13,782 nt of DNA from NCBI GenBank assembly GCA_003132085.1, contig PKWO01000553.1, positions 1 through 13,782 of the forward strand. Direction: 5' to 3'. Of this stretch, positions 6,478 to 13,782 are shown piece after piece. The notes under the pieces were generated by a model, which saw only the letters and a list, made by a program, of their open reading frames with translations, had not been told where the DNA came from and ran no database searches. The stretch comes from Oxalobacteraceae bacterium. GTDB taxonomy: Bacteria > Pseudomonadota > Gammaproteobacteria > Burkholderiales > Burkholderiaceae_D. Each line of letters starts with the position of its first letter. The first letter of the stretch is position 1. The translations under genes were made by a program, and so were the position numbers.

Positions 6478-6882
6478 CTAGTTGGATCCCGTCAGGAATT
6501 TTAAAATATCCCCTTTTTCCTGTGCCGTGCATTCACGACCCCAGGCCCAATCACAATTGCGCTTGAACCACTTATCCATCTTCTTCAGATCGGTAAGCCG
6601 TTCGGCATTTGCACTAACTGCCATCGGTTCAATTACTTTCTTTGTCGTTGCATGCATACCGGATTTTCTTGGATCTGGACCATGGCAGGTCGTGCATGAA
6701 CGCTTTTCACCATCTTTATTGATTACTTCGTCGGACCATAGCAGCTTGCCGTGCTCTGCCGAGAAATTGCTTGCTCCTTCTGTCTTAAATTGAGAAAACG
6801 CCGCGTCGCTCGCCGGACTGGCGAAGATAGGAGAAGTGAAACTTAACAAAGTGTAGAGAATCAAAAATATGCGCAAATTCAT
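6478..6882 (-). CDS. shp: SHP-type monoheme cytochrome c (DUF1924)
   Basis: A 134-residue secreted cytochrome c with a signal peptide (cleavage near FA/SP, residue 21) and one heme site CTTCH (63-67). The C-terminal half matches SHP (sphaeroides heme protein)/DUF1924: IEPMAVSANAERLTD, then KWFKRNCDWAWGRECTAQEKGD. In characterised SHP the sixth heme ligand is an asparagine that leaves on reduction, opening the iron to O2 or NO; N92 in SANAER is the likely equivalent. Cys110 and Cys118 may form the family disulphide. Start ATG 6882 has AGGAAA about 10 bases upstream; ATG 6903 would overlap the preceding stop and has no such site. Placed between the unknown membrane protein and DHC, it is the probable terminal oxygen- or NO-reactive member of the chain. 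Confidence 0.9.
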   Translation of the reverse strand: MNLRIFLILYTLLSFTSPIFASPASDAAFSQFKTEGASNFSAEHGKLLWSDEVINKDGEKRSCTTCHGPDPRKSGMHATTKKVIEPMAVSANAERLTDLKKMDKWFKRNCDWAWGRECTAQEKGDILKFLTGSN

Positions 6883-6896
6883 TTTTAATGATTTCC

Positions 6897-7484
6897 TTAC
6901 CATGTGATCTTAACCGCAACAAGCATCAAGGCCGCCCCGGCTTCCGCCTGGGCGGCGTGGCTTTTCGCAGGCGCCCTGCTAACAGCATCGGCTAACAGCA
7001 AGGCGCCAGCGCCACCAAGAAGCCAGTGTTGTGTATCAGGGTCTTTCAATCCGTCCGCCAAGAGATGCATATCGTCCCAATGGAAGAACAAGCCGGTGGC
7101 AACCGCCGCCAACGCCAATACACCGGTAGTTCTGCCCAGAGTTTGATGCGTCCCAGTCGTTGGAGGTGATTGGTTTGCGCAATTTGAGTGGCAGGTACCA
7201 GGCGCTGTCAAGGCGGTCGCGAGAGCAGATCCTAATGTCGCTAAACCAAGATATTCATGCACGTCGGCGCCGGTAAGCCAGGGTTCCTTAAAATTTGCGT
7301 TAGGATTATTTGCTTTGTTGGGAAGCGCGTCGTCCGAGGCCACCATTTTTCGTACTTGTTGGGTATAAGGTGTGCTGGTCGGGGGTATGGGCTTCGATGA
7401 ATCGTCGTCGGCAAATGCCATTCCGGACGCCATTGCCAAACATAAAATGGCTGCAAAGCCTGTCAAGTCAATTACATATTTCAT
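6897..7484 (-). CDS. Unnamed His-rich membrane protein of the SHP operon
   Basis: About 195 residues, with a signal peptide (cleavage near AFA/DDDS, residue 25), a soluble stretch, then four likely membrane helices (about 78-94, 117-134, 153-168, 180-193). Histidines stand at helix ends: H76 in HEYLG, H113 in HQTLGRTTG, H135 and H140 in FFHWDDMH, H153 in HWLLGG, and H176. The order of paired histidines at four helices recalls b-type heme proteins of the cytochrome b561 kind. C98 and C102 (CHSNC) are close together in the loop before helix 2; this is not a CXXCH site. ATG 7484 has GGGGA upstream; a start at 7508 overlaps the cytochrome b stop (ATGA) and adds 8 residues. I cannot name a family. 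Inference: a membrane heme-binding or electron-transfer partner of the other three gene products. Confidence 0.7.
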   Translation of the reverse strand: MKYVIDLTGFAAILCLAMASGMAFADDDSSKPIPPTSTPYTQQVRKMVASDDALPNKANNPNANFKEPWLTGADVHEYLGLATLGSALATALTAPGTCHSNCANQSPPTTGTHQTLGRTTGVLALAAVATGLFFHWDDMHLLADGLKDPDTQHWLLGGAGALLLADAVSRAPAKSHAAQAEAGAALMLVAVKITW

Positions 7485-7504
7485 GGATTTTCCCCAAGTT
7501 ATTT

Positions 7505-8137
7505 TCATTTGTTGATTTCCGAATTGGTACCAGAAAGAGCCGACTCTGATTTATTCCCTGTAATCATCGCTTTCACGAGATTCTCTCGATGTTGAACACT
7601 TCCCCACATTACGCCGGCCAAATGCAAGGCCACCAATGCAATGCCGATATTGACCAGCCACGCATGAAGATGACGGATTAAGAAGCTCGCTTCATCGCTG
7701 AGGTAATTGGCCAGTGCCGACAATGGGCCATCAAAATCGATCGCACCCAAAGTTGCCAACCCTGTCAAAAAAATCAAGGTCAACAGTGCCAACATCGTAA
7801 AGACCATCAGTGCACCAGCGGGGTTATGACCGACGTAATGGCGTGGCTTTCCGTGCAACATGGTGCGCAGATAAATCGCCGTTTCGCTGAAAGGGAAACA
7901 AAATGATGTAAATCGTGCGTACTTGGTGCCGGCGATTCCCCACGACACGCGCGCCAAGATCAGCACGCACAGAGCGTATCCAACAAGCACGTGTACATCT
8001 GAGAAGCGATATTTAGCCGAGATATACGCAGTTGCTACACCGATCACGAGCGTCCAATGAAAGAGGCGTATTGGCAAGTCCCAGACTTTTACCTCTGTGA
8101 AGTTTTTGGAACTTTCTTCAACAACTGCTTCTTGCAT
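7505..8137 (-). CDS. Cytochrome b561-type membrane protein
   Basis: A 210-residue inner-membrane b-type cytochrome, first gene of the operon. The N-terminal KVWDLPIRLFHWTL (17-30) is the signature of Ni/Fe-hydrogenase-type and b561-type cytochromes. Candidate heme ligands are H27, H49 (SDVHVLVGY), H156/H158 (IRHLHAW) and H172 (LVALHLAGV). Four membrane helices are visible (about 25-42, 50-68, 107-131, 157-179). It should take electrons from the quinone pool or another donor and pass them to DHC and SHP in the periplasm. ATG 8137 was preferred; TTG 8179 extends the frame by 14 residues with no better ribosome site. The SHP/DHC/cytochrome b set is known from R. sphaeroides and other proteobacteria. 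Confidence 0.88.
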   Translation of the reverse strand: MQEAVVEESSKNFTEVKVWDLPIRLFHWTLVIGVATAYISAKYRFSDVHVLVGYALCVLILARVSWGIAGTKYARFTSFCFPFSETAIYLRTMLHGKPRHYVGHNPAGALMVFTMLALLTLIFLTGLATLGAIDFDGPLSALANYLSDEASFLIRHLHAWLVNIGIALVALHLAGVMWGSVQHRENLVKAMITGNKSESALSGTNSEINK

Positions 8138-8179
8138 CGGCGCTATTCTTAAAATAGAGGTTGAACACAGTTTGATCAA

Positions 8180-8690
8180 GAACGCGAATCATCCATCTTG
8201 CGTCGGCGATTCGACCGCACAACACAATGGGGGCGCACGCCATTTTGTTGTTCTAAGCAATTCCAGTGCCAGTAAAGAAAACGTCTGCTGCGGTGATGGC
8301 AAGCCGATGATTTTTATGGAATTTATTGGAGATAGTGGAGCTTGCTGTCAACTAACAATGGGCCTGCAATACCTGTGATCACTGCAATAATTGTCGACAC
8401 TTATTGCGGGAAATTCTGGCGTCAATGCAACCGTCGCGGTGATTATGGTGGTACCTGCCGCATTTAGCCAAAGACTGAAATCGATTTACATTGGCCTTGA
8501 CGGTGGGCGACGTGATTCGGCAAGTGCTGCTGGCAACAGCGTGCAGTCGTCGCTGGATGGAATGTTGAGCCGGTAGGACCAATCGACCGCCACGCGCTTT
8601 GTATTTTGATAGTCACAATTCCCGCCTAAAGGCTTTGCTCCGGTATCATGGCGATCCGTGGGGTGAGTATACGTAGGGCAGGGACCAAGA
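8180..8690. other. Divergent ~510-bp intergenic region between the cytochrome operon and an unknown gene
   Basis: No gene I can support. Short open frames here, such as 8391-8576 (+), start at TTG and have no good ribosome binding site. It should contain the promoters for the cytochrome operon (leftward) and for the gene at 8691 (rightward). A strong dyad is listed separately; a small palindrome GCCTAAAGGC sits near 8623-8632. No confident -35/-10 pair could be assigned. Confidence 0.5.
8219..8251. promoter_or_regulatory. 12-bp-arm dyad upstream of the cytochrome operon
   Basis: ACAACACAATGG (8219-8230) and CCATTTTGTTGT (8240-8251) are inverted repeats with 11 of 12 positions paired and a 9-base spacer. 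It lies 81 bp upstream of the cytochrome b start. No T-run follows on either side, so a terminator is unlikely. Candidate operator for a dimeric regulator; which one is not known. Confidence 0.5.
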
Positions 8691-9056
8691 ATGACCAAAA
8701 CTGAAGCGATCAAGCGCATCAACGACGCACAGCGTGCGACGCTCCTTAACGACGGCAATACGATCTGGTCGAATTGCGGGCGCAATGCCAACGAGGAAGG
8801 CTGGTGGCTTAATATTCCGTTGCTGCAGTTTAAAAAAGACATTCACATTGTTCTCAATAGGGAGAGCACCAAAGTGTTTCTGCATCTGAAAATGAAGGCG
8901 GGCGAAATATTGAGCCCGGCCATGAAATTTCGATGCAAAGACCAGATGGCGGACATATTCATCTCTGCCGGCAATTTGAAGCGGCTGGCTGACGTGTTGC
9001 CGGGCGGGAGCAAATACAGCTTCAGCAAGCACGTGGTTGCCGAATACCGGTTTTGA
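8691..9056 (+). CDS. Hypothetical protein, 121 residues
   Basis: An open frame with a good ribosome site (CAGGGA, 8 bases before ATG 8691). The product is soluble and slightly basic, has no signal peptide or membrane span, and contains alternating hydrophobic strands (IHIVLN, KVFLHLKMK) followed by a helix-like C-terminal half. NEEGWWLNIPLL and SKYSFSKHVVAEYRF may be conserved points. I do not recognise the family. It is separated from the next gene by 117 bp, on the same strand. Confidence 0.65.
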   Translation: MTKTEAIKRINDAQRATLLNDGNTIWSNCGRNANEEGWWLNIPLLQFKKDIHIVLNRESTKVFLHLKMKAGEILSPAMKFRCKDQMADIFISAGNLKRLADVLPGGSKYSFSKHVVAEYRF

Positions 9057-9173
9057 AGCGGACGGCGACGATCGCCGATGATTGAACGTGTCACCGCCTT
9101 GGCCGACCTGAAACCATACAATTGACGAGCGCTGCGTCGCTTCTTACATCAATACTGAACTGAACATACGATC

Positions 9174-10397
9174 ATGGCAAAAAGCAAACGACCAACTCCG
9201 AGGAAAGCTAGTGTTCCTCCGCAAGAAAAAGACGATGTAGTGACGCAAAAGTTGTGCGATCTTGCGATTGAGCTGGTGGAGCAGGAAGACAGCGCATTGA
9301 TGAGCGATTCGCTGCGGCAAAAGGACAGCGATTTTAACAAGCTCATCAAAAGGAGCATCTATCAGAAAAGAGACGAAATCCTTTATGAGTCGCTTGAGCG
9401 TACGAAGTACGCCGACATCGGCGCCTATCAATTGCTCAAAGAACGCATCGAGGAAGCGTCGGAAGTCATCGTTACCGGGCGTGCCGACGGCAAGAATGTC
9501 GAGGTGAATGCATTCGTCATTCCGATGTTCGTGCATACGGTCGGCGGCCTCGACCGCGAGCAGTGCTTTCACGACCAGGAGGCGTTCGAATTGCTGACCC
9601 GGAGTTTGCAAGACGCGCAATTGGAGAGTCCGGACGCAACCGTCGTCCTGATCAGCTATGCGTACCATCTGGATGAAATCGACGCCATCACGTTTAGCCA
9701 CCTCAATGAAATGGTGCGAGACGCCCATGCGGCGATGACGGATATGCGGGGGGCGGCGACGCCGGCAATCGACCGCAGTTTCGGCGGCTGGCCGGCAAGC
9801 CATTTCGCGCCGGACGATCAGGCGGTCGAACTCCGTTTCCTGTTGGGCTTTGCGTTGAAGACGACCGACGATGCGTTTTACCGGGTGCCGGAAGACGAAG
9901 CCGCGGTCGATACCTTTTTCGCGGCGCGCGCCGAGCGCTTTGAACGCTGGACTGAACAGGTGGCGCCGCTGGTGAAACGGTGCCTGGTTGCGGACGTTGC
10001 GGGCAGCACGGAGGTCGACGTCAATTTCCTGTATCAGGATCTTTTCCATGGCGGGAAAGAGCGGGCAATCGCCGAGTACCTGATGCTGCAGATGATGTCC
10101 GAATTGAACCACGCTCTGGACGAACGCGGCATCGATGCGGAAAGCACGAAAGCCATCGTCGGGCTGGTCGATAGCGGGGGCGACACGGCATTGCGCGTGA
10201 ATCTATACGCATTGGCCGATGGTGCGCTGGTTGCTTCGTCGGAAAAGCCATCCAGCGTTGGCAGCGACCTGGAAGTCGAAGTCATCGATGTCCACGACGC
10301 ATTGAGGACTATCGGGGTCGCGTCGCTGGCGCTTGCCGCGACGTTTGACTCCGATGGGCAGGCGGTCGATGTGCGGCCGTATCAACCAGAAATATAA
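9174..10397 (+). CDS. DUF2863 family protein
   Basis: A 407-residue cytoplasmic protein that I assign to DUF2863, a family I know mainly from Burkholderiales; its function is unknown. It starts with a charged linker (MAKSKRPTPRKA), then a helical N-terminal part (RSIYQKRDEILYESLERTKY), an EASEVIVTGRADGKNVEVNAFVIPMFVHTVGG block and a long alpha/beta remainder with LFHGGKERAIAEYLMLQMM and a C-terminal DLEVEVIDVHDALRTIG stretch. No transmembrane segment and no obvious catalytic motif. The start ATG 9174 lacks a strong ribosome site (only ACATACGATC upstream), but the basic N-terminus fits. It is convergent with the diguanylate cyclase gene. Confidence 0.85.
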   Translation: MAKSKRPTPRKASVPPQEKDDVVTQKLCDLAIELVEQEDSALMSDSLRQKDSDFNKLIKRSIYQKRDEILYESLERTKYADIGAYQLLKERIEEASEVIVTGRADGKNVEVNAFVIPMFVHTVGGLDREQCFHDQEAFELLTRSLQDAQLESPDATVVLISYAYHLDEIDAITFSHLNEMVRDAHAAMTDMRGAATPAIDRSFGGWPASHFAPDDQAVELRFLLGFALKTTDDAFYRVPEDEAAVDTFFAARAERFERWTEQVAPLVKRCLVADVAGSTEVDVNFLYQDLFHGGKERAIAEYLMLQMMSELNHALDERGIDAESTKAIVGLVDSGGDTALRVNLYALADGALVASSEKPSSVGSDLEVEVIDVHDALRTIGVASLALAATFDSDGQAVDVRPYQPEI

Positions 10398-10405
10398 GAG
10401 GGGCG

Positions 10406-10438
10406 CGGCGGATTTGGATGTGAAACGCTTCTCCGCCG
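10406..10438. terminator. Hairpin between convergent genes (weak terminator candidate)
   Basis: A 7-bp stem CGGCGGA/TCCGCCG (10406-10412 and 10432-10438) with a 19-base loop lies in the 42-bp gap between two converging genes. Neither side has a proper T-run, so it may only be a partial or factor-aided terminator. Confidence 0.4.
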
Positions 10439-10439
10439 T

Positions 10440-12122
10440 TTAACGCCCGCCAACGGATTTCTTGCTTTTCGGCGCAAATTTGTTTACCGCATCGAAACGG
10501 CGAAAACGCATCGTGTCTTTTCCGTTTATTTTTGCGTCATACATCAATTCGTCGGCCGCTTTCATCATTTCCGCGAACGTGCGGTCGACTTCTTCAAACC
10601 ATGTGGCGCCGATGCTTGCCGTTACCGGCGGAAAGTCTTGCAGCGCGCTTTTCATGGCGGCGGAAATCTTGCGCCCTGCTTCGAGAGCGGCTTCGTATTC
10701 AATTTCCGGAAGCAGGATCGAAAATTCGTCGCCGCCCAGCCGCGCGACCAGATCATTGGAGCGCAAGGTTGCGAGCAGCGCTTTGGCGATTTCGCGCAGT
10801 GCCGCGTCGCCGGTGTCATGCCCCTTGGTGTCGTTAAGCTGCTTGAAGTTGTCCAGATCCAGAAATATCACGGTCAAAGGGTGTGCATAGCGCTTCGAGC
10901 GTTCGACTTCGGCGATGCCGGCGTCGAGAAACGCGCGCAGATTGTGCAGCCCGGTTAGCGCATCTCGGGCCGCATGTTCGCGGGCCTTTTCAAATTGCAC
11001 GCGCAGTTGGGTGAATTGGCTCGCTAGCACCAGTGCAAGCAGCAAGGCTTCCACGGTCACTGCCAGCAGGCCGAGATGTTCGACATAGAAGGTATAGACT
11101 CCGTCCACCTCGCTCAGCGAAATCGACACTACGCCCAGCACAAAAAAAGTGATGACAGCGACCAGATAATTGCGGGCGGTGGCATCTTTCTGTCGCGCGC
11201 GCACGATGCCCGCGGCCAAGCCATAACTCATGAACAGCGCCACGCCTATGCGATCCAACTCCAATGACCAGTTGGGTTTGAATAGTGCGAGCACGACGAA
11301 GGCAGCGAACAGAGCGAGCAGCGCTATGCCGATTCGATGCAGGCGGGGATGATTGTCGCGCGTGAGGCCGAGCAACCGCAGTACAAAAAATATATAGGCA
11401 CAGTTGGAGAACAGGATGGGCACACTGATCAGATAAAACCAATGCAGCCCAAACAATTGCGGATACACCAGCAAGGCGGTGCCGTTATAGAGCAGATTGC
11501 CCAGAATGAACAGGCAATACAACGCATCCGTAATGTTGCATCGTATCGACGCAAGCGCCACATAATAAAATGCGAGGCCGAGCAAGAGCCCGAGGCAGAG
11601 CAACGTCAGCGCGTTACCCGGATTGATCGCTTGCCGGTAATGCTCAAGCGTATCCAGATAGGGCACCGGTTGCGCCAGAAAAAACGGCGAGGAAACTTCG
11701 GTGATGAGCCGGTAATGCCCGACGGGCAGGTTGATTTCACGGCCATGCCGCAGGAAGAAAGGGTTTGCGGCGTCGCTTTGGATGCCGCCTTGTGCCTCGG
11801 CAATGAGATGGCCCTCGCGGTCCTGCACCCAATGATGGAAGCGGCCGATCACGCTGGAATTCTTGAAATCCAGGACCCGGGTTCCTTCCTGCGCGATCTC
11901 GAAATCCGCCTGGTAGATAAAATGTCCGCCGGTTTTGGTTGGTTGGCCGACTGCAACCAGTCCGGCACTTTCCGGCGCGGGCTGCCCAGCGTAGCGCCAG
12001 CTTGGCGCCGCCTCATACCATTGCCCCGCCAGCTTCAGCGTCTGTGCCTGACACGGCATCCAGATCAGCAGCATCAGCAATAGAGCCGGCAATCGTAAAA
12101 ATCGGAGTGGGATGATCAACAT
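10440..12122 (-). CDS. 7TM-DISM sensor diguanylate cyclase
   Basis: A 560-residue membrane-bound cyclase that makes cyclic di-GMP from two GTP. A signal peptide ends at CQAQ (about 26). A periplasmic beta-rich domain (27-165) resembling 7TMR-DISMED2 follows, then seven membrane helices (about 170-372), a short coil, and a GGDEF domain (about 384-545). The active-site motif GGDEF is intact at 463-467, preceded by RSND (454-457), the RxxD inhibitory I-site at the normal 5-residue distance. FLDLDNFKQLND (420-431) gives the first metal-binding Asp. The catalytic part therefore looks active and product-inhibited. ATG 12122 has no clear ribosome site, yet an in-frame stop lies just upstream. It follows the membrane protein gene by 30 bp, so the two are probably one transcript. 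The ligand is unknown. Confidence 0.93.
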   Translation of the reverse strand: MLIIPLRFLRLPALLLMLLIWMPCQAQTLKLAGQWYEAAPSWRYAGQPAPESAGLVAVGQPTKTGGHFIYQADFEIAQEGTRVLDFKNSSVIGRFHHWVQDREGHLIAEAQGGIQSDAANPFFLRHGREINLPVGHYRLITEVSSPFFLAQPVPYLDTLEHYRQAINPGNALTLLCLGLLLGLAFYYVALASIRCNITDALYCLFILGNLLYNGTALLVYPQLFGLHWFYLISVPILFSNCAYIFFVLRLLGLTRDNHPRLHRIGIALLALFAAFVVLALFKPNWSLELDRIGVALFMSYGLAAGIVRARQKDATARNYLVAVITFFVLGVVSISLSEVDGVYTFYVEHLGLLAVTVEALLLALVLASQFTQLRVQFEKAREHAARDALTGLHNLRAFLDAGIAEVERSKRYAHPLTVIFLDLDNFKQLNDTKGHDTGDAALREIAKALLATLRSNDLVARLGGDEFSILLPEIEYEAALEAGRKISAAMKSALQDFPPVTASIGATWFEEVDRTFAEMMKAADELMYDAKINGKDTMRFRRFDAVNKFAPKSKKSVGGR

Positions 12123-12152
12123 GCAAAATCATTCATGGTGCGGTGTCGCGTG

Positions 12153-13295
12153 TTATTTGCCGTTCAAGTCGGAATCGAAACCAAAGACCTTGCCGGCCCA
12201 GATGAAAAATACCCACACCAGGATGCCGAAGGGCAAGTAGCCGAAATAGCCGAGGAGCGGCATTTCGGCAAAGATGTGAATGACATTGACATAAGGGATT
12301 TCATATATCCAGTAATTTGGGTTGGTTTGCAGCGCCGGATCGGGATGCGCGCTGCCGTAGTTCCAAACCTCCCAGAAGAAGCCGTTGAACAGCGAGGAAA
12401 GCGCCACCAGAAGTAAAGGACCCCAATTGCCCTGCGCCATGGCGGTGAACGGCGTCCACACATTATTGCAGATCAGCAGGCCGGCCAGTACGCTCAATGG
12501 CCCTATCCACATTACCCAGAACAGCGGATAAGGTAAGAATACCATCAGCACGATCAAGCCTAATCCGCCCCACATCAGCAGCTTGCCGGGCAGGGGCAGC
12601 TTGGGGCCATCGCTGTAACGCACGGCCAGCTTGGGGAAGGTCTTGAGCAGCGTATACCATTCGAAGATGGCCGGCCACACCGTGGTATACGCGAGCATGA
12701 ACAGCAGCACGATGGTTGTGTGCGACAGCTCGGGCATGTGGCCGTTGGGGTAATACCAATTGGACAGCACGAAGTAGTCGAAATATTCAAAGAAACACCA
12801 GCCGCCCACGGATACCAATGCACTAATGAAGAGCGTCTTGGGCTTGGTGGCCAGCAGCGACTTCCCGCCGCTGCGGCGATAGGTCAGCCCGTCCAACACC
12901 AGGATGAAACCCCACCACATGGGGGTGAACGCGTAATACACCAAATCGCCGAAGAGTGTCACGCGCGCCCACATCAACCACCAGAAGAAGAGCATCAGTA
13001 CCGCGCCGAGCCAGAACCACACGGGAAATCCCGCCGGCTTGGCCGGCGGCGGGGGTTGCACCGTCTTGAAACCGAACAGACCGGGGTAGAGCAGAAAAAT
13101 GACAGCCACTGCTTCCACCACCAATACTGCGCAGAAGACCAGCAGGTTGAAGGACGGCGCCTGCTGAACGAACTCAGGCGGGAAGATGCCGAACTTGGGC
13201 GGCAGGTGGGTGGCGGGATAAGCGAACCAAGCTGCCGCCAGTGGCAGCAACAAACAGGCCAGCATAGGCCAGATCAACTTCCAAAGTGCCTTCAT
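12153..13295 (-). CDS. Unknown polytopic membrane protein
   Basis: A 380-residue, very hydrophobic inner-membrane protein with roughly ten membrane helices. I do not recognise the family. Notable parts are LFGDLVYYAFTPMWWGFILVLDGL (about 115-138), FFEYFDYFVLSNWYYP (about 168-183) and, near the end, GFFWEVWNYGSAHPDP, then YEIPYVNVIHIFAEMPLLGY and PFGILVW. Repeated E and W at helix ends and the E-x-P-LLGY pattern loosely recall carotenoid-cyclase-like membrane proteins, which is a weak resemblance. It is upstream of, and probably co-transcribed with, the diguanylate cyclase. The start at ATG 13295 has AGGA about 12 bases upstream. Confidence 0.7.
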   Translation of the reverse strand: MKALWKLIWPMLACLLLPLAAAWFAYPATHLPPKFGIFPPEFVQQAPSFNLLVFCAVLVVEAVAVIFLLYPGLFGFKTVQPPPPAKPAGFPVWFWLGAVLMLFFWWLMWARVTLFGDLVYYAFTPMWWGFILVLDGLTYRRSGGKSLLATKPKTLFISALVSVGGWCFFEYFDYFVLSNWYYPNGHMPELSHTTIVLLFMLAYTTVWPAIFEWYTLLKTFPKLAVRYSDGPKLPLPGKLLMWGGLGLIVLMVFLPYPLFWVMWIGPLSVLAGLLICNNVWTPFTAMAQGNWGPLLLVALSSLFNGFFWEVWNYGSAHPDPALQTNPNYWIYEIPYVNVIHIFAEMPLLGYFGYLPFGILVWVFFIWAGKVFGFDSDLNGK

Positions 13296-13404
13296 GCGTT
13301 ACGCTTATCCTATTTGTGAATAAAAGAGGTCATGCTCGGTGGAGATGTGAAACGCCTTCATGCGTCCCTACCCGCCGTGCATTTTTGCCATAATGGCGTC
13401 ACAT

Positions 13405-13419
13405 TGAAATGCCATTTCA
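13405..13419. promoter_or_regulatory. Palindromic operator candidate
   Basis: TGAAATG, one base, CATTTCA: a perfect 7-bp dyad. A second small palindrome, GCCATAATGGC, is at 13387-13397. Both lie between the divergent membrane protein gene and the rightward reading frames, so they may bind a regulator of either. Protein unknown. Confidence 0.4.
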
Positions 13420-13437
13420 GGGACGAACGGAGCAAGA

Positions 13438-13644
13438 ATGCGGGACTTTTCCTATTTTGGCAATTGTATTTTGGGTCTTTTGACCGCGTTGCTGGCAGGG
13501 TTATTTTTGTGTTGTGCCGGCGCGTGTTTCGATGCATCGCCAAACCGAGGCGGTTCAATATCCGACCGCGCCGCCGCTCGCTCGGGAAGCGCGGCAATCG
13601 GCTGGCCGCGGTCTTGCGCTACACTCAGGGATGCCGTGCTGTAG
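13438..13644 (+). CDS. Possible small membrane protein, 68 residues (doubtful)
   Basis: The frame starts at ATG 13438 with CGGAG 5-6 bases upstream, and has a hydrophobic stretch rich in Cys and Leu (about residues 9-31), then a low-complexity R/S/A tail. The first half could be a membrane segment or export signal. The second half looks non-coding, and a minus-strand open frame covers the same DNA. It stops 17 bases before the lipoprotein start, so it may be a leader or a chance frame. Confidence 0.3.
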   Translation: MRDFSYFGNCILGLLTALLAGLFLCCAGACFDASPNRGGSISDRAAARSGSAAIGWPRSCATLRDAVL

Positions 13645-13661
13645 ACCGAAGGGAAAATGCG

Positions 13662-13782
13662 TTGAACCAGATTAAAAGACTGAGCATTCTTGCCGCCGCC
13701 GCGTTGCTTTTGTTGGCCGCTTGCGACAACGCCGTCAACCCCAACAAAAGGGTGCCTTACCTGATAAAGGGGGACCCGCATC
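13662..13782 (+). CDS. Lipoprotein, N-terminal part (cut by window end)
   Basis: The frame from TTG 13662 runs off the window after 40 codons. It begins with a basic segment and a hydrophobic core, then lipobox LAAC with Cys21, followed by DNAVNP. This is a clear type II signal peptide. GAAGGGA sits 6 bases before the TTG, which decides the start; the nearby ATG at 13657 is in another frame and stops at once. The mature part is too short for a function. Confidence 0.65.
   Translation, partial: MNQIKRLSILAAAALLLLAACDNAVNPNKRVPYLIKGDPH

Noticed and set aside
8172..8179. TTGATCAA as an FNR-type site before the cytochrome operon
   Set aside because: FNR sites need TTGAT and ATCAA separated by four bases; here the halves overlap.
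8391..8576. Plus-strand open frame of 61 codons
   Set aside because: TTG start with a stop just before it and no clear ribosome binding site; no recognisable features.
9064..9076. GGCGA/TCGCC hairpin after the 121-residue gene as a terminator
   Set aside because: The stem is only 5 bp and no T-run follows.
13452..13781. Minus-strand open frame of 109 codons at the window end
   Set aside because: It lies antisense to a convincing lipoprotein start with a good ribosome site, and its translation lacks any recognisable features.

Overview
The window looks like chromosomal DNA of a betaproteobacterium, most likely order Burkholderiales. The evidence is a gyrB 3' end, a DUF2863-type gene (a family I know mainly from Burkholderiales), a solitary mlaA, and an SHP/DHC cytochrome cluster. 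Genus is not resolved. All functional calls come from reading the translations; no database search was possible.

Layout. The last 104 codons of gyrB (+) open the window. Three bases after its stop begins a foreign-looking segment, about 318 to 3369. It carries one large minus-strand gene, a DUF4365-like (Mrr/PD-(D/E)XK-type, D..QxK) nuclease domain fused to two TPR arrays, preceded by a 33-codon membrane or secreted peptide gene. The segment is bounded by ~21-bp repeats in inverted orientation: two abutting copies next to gyrB, and two clear plus two degraded copies at the far side. I read this as the remains of a non-autonomous Tn7/Tn5053-like transposon that landed behind gyrB with a possible defence gene as cargo. 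No transposase gene is visible.

Beyond it are a bidirectional terminator and the 40-codon stump of a HAD phosphatase. Then come a GT4 glycosyltransferase and mlaA, all minus. Next is a four-gene minus-strand electron-transfer operon, in transcription order: cytochrome b561-like protein, a His-rich multi-pass membrane protein I cannot name, the SHP oxygen-binding-type cytochrome c (DUF1924), and the diheme cytochrome c DHC. A roughly 510-bp non-coding stretch with a 12-bp-arm dyad lies upstream of this operon.

The right part holds a small unknown gene (+), the DUF2863 gene (+), a convergent pair of minus genes (an unknown polytopic membrane protein followed by a 7TM-DISM diguanylate cyclase with an intact GGDEF and I-site), a doubtful small membrane ORF (+), and the start of a lipoprotein gene cut by the window edge.

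The two places most worth following up are the gyrB-adjacent element with its DUF4365-TPR cargo, and the unnamed fourth member of the SHP/DHC/cytochrome b operon.
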